Shown here: positions 48,282 to 56,439 of the stretch, one piece after another
Position numbering within the stretch: position 1 is the stretch's first letter
Layout: each line of letters begins with the position of its first letter
Made by a program: the position numbers and the translations under genes
The notes under the pieces: model-generated
What the model was told of the DNA's origin: nothing
What the model saw: only the letters and a program-made list of their open reading frames with translations
Databases searched by the model: none
Origin: Oscillospiraceae bacterium
GTDB taxonomy: Bacteria > Bacillota > Clostridia > Oscillospirales > Acutalibacteraceae
Assembly (NCBI GenBank): GCA_015066345.1
Contig: SVOQ01000006.1
Span: 41,035 to 105,034 of the forward strand
Direction: 5' to 3'
Length of the DNA: 64,000 nucleotides

Positions 48282-48540
48282 TGCGATGTAACCGGGTAAT
48301 CATCGCTTTTACTCAGAATCAGGTAACGGGGGAATGCAAATAAAAAAACCGAACCAAGGCATTTCACCTTTGATTCAGCGACACAAATATTGCATTCATT
48401 ATTAAATGAACGCACAAAATTAATTATTGAAAATCCGTGCAACAGTACCGTTGCAACGGAACATCAGTGTCGCCGTTTTTATAAAAGATGCCACTTCGCC
48501 CATGTCCGCTACTGCCTGAATCCATCGTACTGTCACACTC
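48282..48540 (-). promoter_or_regulatory. Structured mgtE leader (candidate riboswitch-like element)
   Basis: Long-range stem GTGACAGTAC (48527-48536) with GTACTGT-TG-CAC (48437-48448) enclosing further self-complementary segments; then terminator 48342-48376; then GCGATG...CATCGC hairpin before the SD. Confidence 0.6.
48342..48376 (-). terminator. Intrinsic terminator inside mgtE leader
   Basis: Minus strand GAATCAAAGGTGAAATGCCTTGGTTCGGTTTTTTT, about 80 nt upstream of the mgtE start. Confidence 0.65.
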
Positions 48541-48640
48541 CTTATTATTAATATAATATTAGCCTTTACTCAAAGCCCACATTTTAATATACCCTAACAA
48601 AGCACCTTTGTCAAGAATTTAATGTCTTAAAAAACAAAAT

Positions 48641-48668
48641 AAAAAAGGGAGTCGAAAGACTCCCTTTA
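48641..48668 (-). terminator. Intrinsic terminator
   Basis: AAAAAAGGGAGTCGAAAGACTCCCTTTA. Confidence 0.8.
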
Positions 48669-48680
48669 AGTTAAATTAAA

Positions 48681-49256
48681 TTAGCCGATAAGTGAAGTGA
48701 TAAGAGCCATAAGCCATTCCCAGAAAGCAAGAAGACCGTTGTACTGAGAAGTTCTTCTATGGCCACAGACTTTACATACGTTATCAGCCTGTGTAGCATC
48801 AGAACCAAGTGTTGTATGTCCGCCTTTTTCAGCCTGACCGTCGCAATCTGCACAATCACGCCAGTGGTCTGTACCGCTGTATTTGTAATCGCCGATAGGA
48901 TTGTGGTCTACAACAACAAGAGCTTCGTTTGAGTAAGCGTAACCGCCTACTGCGTTAGCTGCGAAGTATCTGATGTATGCGCCATCGTCATATTTGTCAA
49001 GAGCTTCACCGTCGTAAGGAATCCAGTCGCCACCTACAACTTTAATTTCCCAACCTTCAGCAAAAACATTACCTGAAACTTCGGGAGCTTCAACCTTAGA
49101 CTCAACTGTTGCACCGGGACAAATTCTTACCTTTGCAGGAATTTCGGTATCAATTGTAGGAACTGCTGCTGCAGTTGCAAAACAAGCAAATACGCCAAAC
49201 ATAAGACATACGCTTAAAATTACGGATAAAACTTTCTTAGTCATATCTAAAAGCAT
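48681..49256 (-). CDS. Small secreted protein with HWxxCxxC...CxxC motif and hydrophobic C-terminal tail
   Basis: Signal peptide; DHWRDCADCDGQAEKGGHTTLGSDATQADNVCKVCGHRR; tail GLLAFWEWLMALITSLIG. Confidence 0.75.
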   Translation of the reverse strand: MLLDMTKKVLSVILSVCLMFGVFACFATAAAVPTIDTEIPAKVRICPGATVESKVEAPEVSGNVFAEGWEIKVVGGDWIPYDGEALDKYDDGAYIRYFAANAVGGYAYSNEALVVVDHNPIGDYKYSGTDHWRDCADCDGQAEKGGHTTLGSDATQADNVCKVCGHRRTSQYNGLLAFWEWLMALITSLIG

Positions 49257-49336
49257 CCTTTCAATACTACATTTTTTTCTATTTTAACATCTATACACAA
49301 AAAATGCAAGTGTTTTGAAAAGTTTTTATAATAATA

Positions 49337-49368
49337 GTGAGTAAATCGACAAAGACGCGTACAATTAA
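49337..49368. repeat. 32-bp direct repeat, copy 1
   Basis: gtgagtaaatcgacaaagacgcgtacaattaa, one mismatch to 49453..49484. Confidence 0.9.
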
Positions 49369-49452
49369 TACTATTTTAATAATTTAAGGCTTTAGTGTGC
49401 GTGAATTTGGTGATTTAGGAACCCCGAAGCGTACAAAGGTACGCGAGTTGGG

Positions 49453-49484
49453 GTGAGTAAATCGACAAAGGCGCGTACAATTAA
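49453..49484. repeat. 32-bp direct repeat, copy 2
   Basis: gtgagtaaatcgacaaaggcgcgtacaattaa. Confidence 0.9.
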
Positions 49485-49487
49485 GCC

Positions 49488-50459
49488 TTAAATCCACCAA
49501 GCGGCTGTAAGCCCTTCTTTTATTATGCATTTTTTAAGGAGGTCAACGGCTTTCTCAAGACCTTCATTCTGACTCATAAGGGAGTCCTCGTGTTCGATAG
49601 AAACGGCGTAATCATAACCAACCATACGAAGGTTACTGATAACGTCACGCCAGTAGGATTCGCCATTACCGAAACCAACGGAACGGAATATCCATGAACG
49701 GTTAATTTCATCCGCATAACTCTTTGTATCAAGAACACCGTTAACGCCTGTGTTAAGGGCATCAATCTTAGTATCTTTTGCGTGGAAGTGGAAAATTGCA
49801 CCCTCTTTACCCAAAGCACGGATAACTGCAATTGGGTCCATACCCTGCCATATAAGGTGGGAAAGGTCAAGGTTAGCACCGATCTCCTTACCAACTGCGG
49901 CACGAAGTTTAAGAAGGCTTTCGGTGTTATAAACACAGAAACCGGGATGAAGTTCAAGGGCAATTTTATCAACACCGTGAGCGGTACTGAATTTAACAAA
50001 CTCTTTCCAATAAGGAATAAGAACTTCGTTCCACTGATAATCAAGAATTTCACCGAAATCGTTTGGCCAAGGGCAGGTTACCCAGTTGGGATATTTTGAA
50101 TTCTCGCAGTCACCGGGGCAACCTGAGAAAGTATTAATCTGATGAACGCCCAATTTTTCTGCAAGAAGAACTGCTTTACGCATATCTTCATCGTAACTTT
50201 TTGCAATTTCCTTGTTAGGATGCACGGGGTTACCGTGGCAACTCAGAGCACTTATTTCAACGTTATATTTTTTAAGAAGTGCCTTGAAATCCTCAAGAGC
50301 CTTTTCATCATTAAGTAATACATCCGGGTCTGCGTGATCCTTGCCGGGGAAACCGCCACAACCGATTTCAACCATTTCAAGACCCAAGGATGAAAAGTAT
50401 TTCAATGCTTCCTCAAGGGAAACTGTACCAAGCAAATTAGTTAATACACCAAGTTTCAT
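49488..50459 (-). CDS. Sugar phosphate isomerase/epimerase
   Basis: SLGLEMVEIGCGGFPGKDHADP, ALSCHGNPVHPN, LELHPGFCVYNTES, GANLDLSHLIWQGMD, FHFHAKDTKID. Confidence 0.9.
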   Translation of the reverse strand: MKLGVLTNLLGTVSLEEALKYFSSLGLEMVEIGCGGFPGKDHADPDVLLNDEKALEDFKALLKKYNVEISALSCHGNPVHPNKEIAKSYDEDMRKAVLLAEKLGVHQINTFSGCPGDCENSKYPNWVTCPWPNDFGEILDYQWNEVLIPYWKEFVKFSTAHGVDKIALELHPGFCVYNTESLLKLRAAVGKEIGANLDLSHLIWQGMDPIAVIRALGKEGAIFHFHAKDTKIDALNTGVNGVLDTKSYADEINRSWIFRSVGFGNGESYWRDVISNLRMVGYDYAVSIEHEDSLMSQNEGLEKAVDLLKKCIIKEGLTAAWWI

Positions 50460-50475
50460 CTTATTTTACCTCTGA

Positions 50476-51201
50476 TTAAAAATTTTCTTTGAGCCATTTA
50501 TAGCTTCTTGTAATGTCTTCAAGGCCTGTGGGTACGGGGTCATCATTTTCAAGAACAACCCAGTCGAGACCGATAGCTTTAACACCTTCAACTACCTTAG
50601 CAAGGTCATTTTCACCCTCACCCAAAGCGGTAGGTTTTCTGTTAACACCGTCTTTAATATGAATAAGAACGATTTTATCTTTATTTTCTTTAAGGTATTC
50701 TACATTGTCCACTCCTGCACAGAAGCTCCAATATGTATCAACCTCAAGTTTACAACCATCTTCGGAAATAATATCCATAGCATTTTTGCCGTCTTTAATA
50801 TCACTGAATTCTTCAGTATGGTTGTGATAGTATGTATCCATACCTATTTCACGTGCTTTAACACCGGCGGCACTTAAAACTGAACCGGTTTCAAATGCCT
50901 CCTCATAAGTATCATGAGGCGCACCGCCTACACCGAGATACTTTGCACCTAAAGCCTTACCGTAAGCAAGGGTTGAATCAAGTTTTTCGGAACGGAAATC
51001 GTCAAGACCCAAATGTGAGCCCACTACCTCAAGACCTAATTCTTCGCATCTTTTACGAAGAACATCTGCCTCAAGGTCAAAGTATCCTGCGAACTCAACG
51101 CCGTCAAAGCCGATTTCTTTAACTTTGCCGAGAACTTCGAGCATATCATCACCGTTCTCAATATGGTCACGAACGGAATATAACTGTACTGCAAATTTCA
51201 T
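50476..51201 (-). CDS. Sugar phosphate isomerase/epimerase
   Basis: QLYSVRDHIE, IGFDGVEFAGYFD, DTYYHNHTEEF, LEVDTYWSFCAGVD, VLIHIKDG. Confidence 0.9.
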   Translation of the reverse strand: MKFAVQLYSVRDHIENGDDMLEVLGKVKEIGFDGVEFAGYFDLEADVLRKRCEELGLEVVGSHLGLDDFRSEKLDSTLAYGKALGAKYLGVGGAPHDTYEEAFETGSVLSAAGVKAREIGMDTYYHNHTEEFSDIKDGKNAMDIISEDGCKLEVDTYWSFCAGVDNVEYLKENKDKIVLIHIKDGVNRKPTALGEGENDLAKVVEGVKAIGLDWVVLENDDPVPTGLEDITRSYKWLKENF

Positions 51202-51297
51202 TTATTTTCTCCTTGTTATATAATTAAATGCCGTAATTATGGACTTTGAACCGATACACCAAACTGTATTTAAAACATTACTATTAATCTACTGAAG

Positions 51298-51452
51298 AAT
51301 AACCGCAAGAGAACTACCCACCACCGCTGACGCGGTCCCCCTCCCTATTCCGGCAAAGCCGAAACAGGGATGATAGGCTATCGCTCTACAATTACTTAAT
51401 CTATAATCGGCTTGCCCCTTTAATTACGAATTATGAATTACGCATTAAGCAT
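51298..51452. repeat. MITE-like intergenic repeat, copy B
   Basis: AACCGCAAGAGAACTACCCACCACCGCTGACGCGGTCCCCCTCCCTATTCCGGCAAAGCCG...GGGATGATAGG; right end CTATAATCGGCTTGCCCCTTTAATTACGAATTATGAATTACGCATTA. Confidence 0.82.
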
Positions 51453-51472
51453 TAATATTACCAGGGACAATT

Positions 51473-52564
51473 TTAGTCAAAGTAAACGGGTTTACCTGTT
51501 TTTGCTGACTCATATATCGCTTCAAGAATCCTTGTAACAACAAGTGCTTGTTCGGGAAGAACAACGGGGTCTGTATCAGTACGGATTGCGTTAATCCATC
51601 TTGATGCTTCAACCTCTGCGGGTGAACCGTCTCTTTGTCCCTCAAAGAATGCGGCACCGCCTGCTCTGAGGTTGGGTTTTTCGATACACTGACGCTGATT
51701 TTTAATGTAGTTAAGACGTGCTTCATCGTTGAGAGTATCTGCGCCACCCTTGTCACCGCAAATCATATAACAAGCTTCGTTAGGCTCGGCAATATTAAGT
51801 GCCCAGCTTGATTCAAGGTTAATAACCGCACCGTTTTTCATTTTAATGAAACCGAAAGCGGAATCTTCAACGGTGAATTTTTCAGGGTCCCACTGACCCC
51901 ATGCATTACCCTGCTCGGTCTGGTCGGCAAGTTTTCTGAATGTCTGACCAACCACCATTTCGGGTTCGTAGTTATTCATAACCCAAAGAGTCATATCAAG
52001 AGCGTGAGTACCGATATCAATAAGAGGACCGCCACCCTGCTCATATTCGTTAAGGAAAACGCCCCATGTAGGAACTGCACGACGACGGATAGCAAGAGCT
52101 TTACCATAGTAAATCTCTCCGAATTCACCGTTGTCTGCACATTGTTTTACATAAAGATTTTCGGGTGTCTGACGGTTCTGGTAACCGATGGAGAGTTTTT
52201 TACCGGTTCTCTTAGCGGCTTCGCACATAGCCTTAGCTTCCTCGTAAGTTTTAGCCATGGGCTTTTCGCACATTACGTGCTTACCTGCTTCAAGGGAATC
52301 AATTGTAATGAAACTATGTGAACGGTTGGGTGTACAAACGTGAACGATATCAATGCTTTCGTCCTTAAGAAGTTCTTTGTAATCTTCGTAGACCTTAGCA
52401 TCGGGAGTACCGAATTTCTCAGCAGCCTTCTGGGCACGTTCAACAACGATATCACAGAAAGCAACCATCTCAACATCCTGAACTTTTGAGAGTGCGGGCA
52501 TATGCTTACCGTTAGCGATACCGCCACAACCAATAATACCTATTTTTAAAACTTTATCATTCAT
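51473..52564 (-). CDS. Gfo/Idh/MocA family oxidoreductase
   Basis: KIGIIGCGGIANGKHMPAL, HVCTPNRSHSFITIDSLEAGKHVMCEKPMAKTYEEA. Confidence 0.95.
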   Translation of the reverse strand: MNDKVLKIGIIGCGGIANGKHMPALSKVQDVEMVAFCDIVVERAQKAAEKFGTPDAKVYEDYKELLKDESIDIVHVCTPNRSHSFITIDSLEAGKHVMCEKPMAKTYEEAKAMCEAAKRTGKKLSIGYQNRQTPENLYVKQCADNGEFGEIYYGKALAIRRRAVPTWGVFLNEYEQGGGPLIDIGTHALDMTLWVMNNYEPEMVVGQTFRKLADQTEQGNAWGQWDPEKFTVEDSAFGFIKMKNGAVINLESSWALNIAEPNEACYMICGDKGGADTLNDEARLNYIKNQRQCIEKPNLRAGGAAFFEGQRDGSPAEVEASRWINAIRTDTDPVVLPEQALVVTRILEAIYESAKTGKPVYFD

Positions 52565-52715
52565 AAAAATGAACCTCCTATTGCTCTGATTAAGCAAAAT
52601 CATACAATACTATTATATTATATTTGGGTTTTATTTCAATAGAAAAGCCCAATAAATAGAGGCTTCAAAAACAACAAAAATACCTTGATTTATTTAGGAA
52701 AATCACACAAAAAAC

Positions 52716-52740
52716 AGGGCGTACCCAATGGGTACGCCCT
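52716..52740 (-). terminator. Intrinsic terminator
   Basis: AGGGCGTACCCAATGGGTACGCCCT, T-run on minus strand. Confidence 0.88.
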
Positions 52741-52758
52741 AAAATAATTTAATTAAAA

Positions 52759-54279
52759 TCAACCAAACAAACTGCCTATTGCCTGAGGAAGGAGTTTGGT
52801 AAGGTATGTGATGAGAAGTCCGAAGATTTCAGTAAAGAAGTTAGCAACAGAACCGTCGATACTACCGAAGATATCTGTGGGAAGTTTTGTATCTTCAACA
52901 TCTTCGTCTTTAACGGTCTTCTTGATAGCGTATTCATCAACCATTGTTACTTCCTGAGTATCGTCGTTAACAACGTATGCTCTGTAAACAAGGTAGTTAC
53001 CATCAACTTCAATATTTGCGAAGCAACCGCCTGCATAGGGGTTTGTTTCAACTTCATTTTCGTCTTTTTCACTTCTTGTTGTGAAGTAAACGTCTGCACA
53101 GTCCATAATGGGGTCAATAGCACCGTCGTTTACACTGTATCTCTTAGTACCTGCTGTTGAGGGAAGAATGTAAACTGCACCCTCGGGATTTACTGCGAAA
53201 GTAACATCCTGACCGTTGTGTCTTTCTGTGATGTAAACAGTATCTTCGCAAACTGCGTCACCTGCAACCTGCTGAGTTCTGAAGTACATATGGTCGTGAC
53301 CTGAAAGAACCATGTCAACGCCTGTTTCGTCAACAATTTCGATAACGGTTTCTCTCATAGCAAGAGTATCGGGCTTGTTGATGTTTTTACCTGCAGAATA
53401 TACTGCTCTGTGGAGAAGAAGTACTTTCCAATGTGCGTCAGAAGATGTGATATCGTTATAAATCCAGTTTCTCTGAGCTTCGGTCATGGGATACATATCG
53501 TTTGAGTTAAGAACTGTGAAGTGAGTATCGCCGTAATCGAATGAATAGTATGTGCCGTTAACACCGTTACCTGCGCCGTCGCCACCGTCAAGGTTGAACA
53601 TTGTATCGAACCAACCAACGTTGAGTTTGTTGGTGATGTTACCTTCGTGGTTACCTGCAACAGGAGCAAGAGTAAGACTTGTGTTAGCATCTTCGAAAGC
53701 CTGACCGTACCAGTTCCATTCTTCGTCAGTACAATCGTTAACGAAGTCACCAAGGTTAACTACGAATTCAGCGTCGCCGTTAAGTTCCATAGCGGCATCC
53801 ATAACGAGAGCTGCCTGTTCGAAGTTTTCGAGGCTACTTGCCTGAACGTCAGCAATAGCAAGGAATGAGAAACTATCATCACCGTCGTCAGTAACGAAAG
53901 TACAAGTTTTGCTCCAGATATCTCTGTCATAGCTACCTACGCGATAGCAATATTCTGTACCGGCTTCAAGACCTGATGCAATAGCTTTATGGCAGTAGTA
54001 ACCTTCCCAAGCGGATACTGTACCTTCAAAAGTAATTGCATTTTCAAAGCCTGATGCTTTGTAATCGTCAGTGGGAACTACCTGAATAGCAGAATCGCAT
54101 TTCTTCTCGGTAAACCAAGTGAAACCACGCTGAGTTTTAGTATCACCGTTCATTGTACAGGTGATACGGATTGTTTCGAAACCTGTTGCGCCTTCTGCAG
54201 ATGCACTCACACCGATGCAACCGAAAAGCATCATAACTGCGAGCAATACTGCGAGAGCTCTTTTTGCTGTCATCTTCAT
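52759..54279 (-). CDS. Secreted purple-acid-phosphatase-like metallophosphoesterase with Fn3-like N-terminus
   Basis: Signal peptide; FLAIADVQ, VNLGDFVNDC, PVAGNHEG, VLLHRAVYSAG, MVLSGHDHMYFRTQ; hydrophobic C-terminal tail. Confidence 0.9.
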   Translation of the reverse strand: MKMTAKRALAVLLAVMMLFGCIGVSASAEGATGFETIRITCTMNGDTKTQRGFTWFTEKKCDSAIQVVPTDDYKASGFENAITFEGTVSAWEGYYCHKAIASGLEAGTEYCYRVGSYDRDIWSKTCTFVTDDGDDSFSFLAIADVQASSLENFEQAALVMDAAMELNGDAEFVVNLGDFVNDCTDEEWNWYGQAFEDANTSLTLAPVAGNHEGNITNKLNVGWFDTMFNLDGGDGAGNGVNGTYYSFDYGDTHFTVLNSNDMYPMTEAQRNWIYNDITSSDAHWKVLLLHRAVYSAGKNINKPDTLAMRETVIEIVDETGVDMVLSGHDHMYFRTQQVAGDAVCEDTVYITERHNGQDVTFAVNPEGAVYILPSTAGTKRYSVNDGAIDPIMDCADVYFTTRSEKDENEVETNPYAGGCFANIEVDGNYLVYRAYVVNDDTQEVTMVDEYAIKKTVKDEDVEDTKLPTDIFGSIDGSVANFFTEIFGLLITYLTKLLPQAIGSLFG

Positions 54280-54389
54280 AACTACCTCCGTAATTATATG
54301 GATTTTGGGTATGAGTTTAGACTACTACCCATTTTTATTCCATTTCATTATACACACAAAGTTTCAATATTTCAATACTATTTTTAAAA

Positions 54390-54418
54390 AAAGAAACTCC
54401 CACACCTAAAATTTGTGC
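54390..54418 (-). terminator. Intrinsic terminator
   Basis: Minus strand ACTCCTGCACAAATTTTAGGTGTGGGAGTTTCTTTTTTT. Confidence 0.65.
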
Positions 54419-54439
54419 AGGAGTCATAAAAATCAGTGA

Positions 54440-56296
54440 TTAATATTTATCTTTACAAGAAATTGTCGAGGAGTATGCACTTATACTCTTACCGTCAATT
54501 GCCTTGGCGGTGTAAGTATATGTCACGCCTTTTTTTGCGGTTTTATCCACGTAAGTTACGGTATTTCCGCCCTTGACAGTAGCAAGTCTTACCCAACCCG
54601 AGTTAGCGGTTTTGCGGTAAACGTAGTAGTTTTGAGCACCCTTAACCTCGCCCCATTTAACGGCAATACCCGTTTTACCGCTTACGGCACTTTTCATAAC
54701 AGGATCAGAAAGACGTTCGGTACATAAACCTTTCGTATCATATCCGCTATTACCCGAATTTACGGCACGGACCGTGTAACTGTAACGAGTACCGCTTTTA
54801 ACGGATGTATCAACATATTTAAGGCTTTTAGTGGTGACTATACAAGTCCAGTAATCCACACCGTCAACACGTCTGTAAACACGGTATGCAGTTGCACCCG
54901 ATACTTTAGCCCATTCAACCCGTATACCCGACGTGGTATTTTGAACTTTTGTAAGCCCAGGGGTTTGAACATATTTTATCTTAGATGTTTTTGCAGAGTC
55001 GTAAACGCTGTAATCACCCGCGGAATTAAATGCTCTTGCACTGTAATAATAGGTAGTGCTATTTTTAGCAGTTTTGTCAAGATAAGTTGTTGAGGTTGTG
55101 GTTTTAATTCTGACCCAGGTTTTATCACCCGAAGCCCTGCGATACACTGCGTATTTTGATGCACCGTCAATTTTATTCCACGAAACACTTACGCCACCGT
55201 GTGTATTCATAGTTGATGCTTTCGGGGTAACGGGTTTAAATTGAGAAACTTCCTTATATTCAAATATAAATGAACACTCTTTGCAAACCAATGTCTTTAT
55301 ACCGCTGTCAAAGGCGGTAGCAGGTTTGTAATCAACCCAATGTTTATTTTTGTGTTCACAAGTACCACGGTATGAAACAGAGAAGTCGATACCTCCGCCG
55401 TCCTTTTCCCCTACAAAACAACAAATTTCTTCACACGGAGTAAGGTATACGGGAACTTCAAAGTTCAACTTATTATTTTCATAGTCCACATCATCAAATG
55501 AGTAAGTGAACATATCATTACGGGTATATTCAAAATACGGGTCATTTTCACTTACGGATTTGAACACATACAAACCCTCAACAGTTGCTTTAAAAGTGAA
55601 CTGTGTACCGCTTGGAATGTTTTGGTATTTAACACCTATTCCAATACCCATATAGGGATATTCCGAACAATCGCAGGAAATTCTGAAATTTACATCCGAG
55701 CCGTCATAATCGTTTACGGAAAAGAATATTGTTTCACCTTTTTTAATATAAGTTTCGCCAAAAAACTCACAATCACTTTCATCATCAAAGCTTTCAAAAG
55801 AGTCGTCGGGTAACTGAATATCAGCATAGGGGTCAAAGCCATTAAACGAACTTAACTGATAATAATCGTCATGGTCGGCGGTAAAGTAAAAATACGAGCC
55901 ACTTTCAACAGCATAATCAACACCTATCCGTGCCTCAACAACCGACTTGATAACAAAATTTATTACTTCGTCATTCCCGTAAGAGCCAAGTTTACAGTTA
56001 ATCTCCTCCCCTTCTTCAAGGAAGATATAACCGCAGAATTCCATACTATTTCTTATATTATCAAATTCGCAGGATGTACCGTCACTATGCTCTACTTTTA
56101 AAAACGGGTCTTCATTATCATAAGAATTAATAGCATACCACCCTGTGTCCGGTGCTTTAAAGACAAAAACCGAATCCGCGTCAAAGGTATATTCACCCGT
56201 AGCATTAATATGGGTAACAGTCGCTATTACAGGAGTACAAAGAGCAATACAAATAAACAAAACAATCGCTAAAGACAAACTGATAAACTTTTTCAT
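54440..56296 (-). CDS. Secreted mosaic protein: three PPC-like beta-sandwich repeats, Cys motif, three Fn3 domains
   Basis: Signal peptide; repeated YTFDADSVFVFKAPDTGWYAINSYDNEDPFLKV-type units; HKNKHWVDYKPATAFDSGIKTLVCKEC; Fn3 repeats; ends ISCKDKY. Confidence 0.75.
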   Translation of the reverse strand: MKKFISLSLAIVLFICIALCTPVIATVTHINATGEYTFDADSVFVFKAPDTGWYAINSYDNEDPFLKVEHSDGTSCEFDNIRNSMEFCGYIFLEEGEEINCKLGSYGNDEVINFVIKSVVEARIGVDYAVESGSYFYFTADHDDYYQLSSFNGFDPYADIQLPDDSFESFDDESDCEFFGETYIKKGETIFFSVNDYDGSDVNFRISCDCSEYPYMGIGIGVKYQNIPSGTQFTFKATVEGLYVFKSVSENDPYFEYTRNDMFTYSFDDVDYENNKLNFEVPVYLTPCEEICCFVGEKDGGGIDFSVSYRGTCEHKNKHWVDYKPATAFDSGIKTLVCKECSFIFEYKEVSQFKPVTPKASTMNTHGGVSVSWNKIDGASKYAVYRRASGDKTWVRIKTTTSTTYLDKTAKNSTTYYYSARAFNSAGDYSVYDSAKTSKIKYVQTPGLTKVQNTTSGIRVEWAKVSGATAYRVYRRVDGVDYWTCIVTTKSLKYVDTSVKSGTRYSYTVRAVNSGNSGYDTKGLCTERLSDPVMKSAVSGKTGIAVKWGEVKGAQNYYVYRKTANSGWVRLATVKGGNTVTYVDKTAKKGVTYTYTAKAIDGKSISAYSSTISCKDKY

Positions 56297-56400
56297 TGCA
56301 TCTTCACTCCTTTTAAATTCCTTTAGTTTATTATAACATACCTTAACCTATTTTCAATATACAAATAATTAATAATAATCTCGAAATTTACTAAAAAATA

Positions 56401-56432
56401 AATATCCGTCCCGAAAAACCGAGACGGATATT
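56401..56432 (-). terminator. Intrinsic terminator
   Basis: AATATCCGTCCCGAAAAACCGAGACGGATATT. Confidence 0.8.
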
Positions 56433-56439
56433 CTTAAAA

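Noticed and set aside
48282-48540. Assignment of the mgtE leader as a classical M-box
   Set aside because: The conserved M-box strings I recall are not visible; needs covariance-model search.
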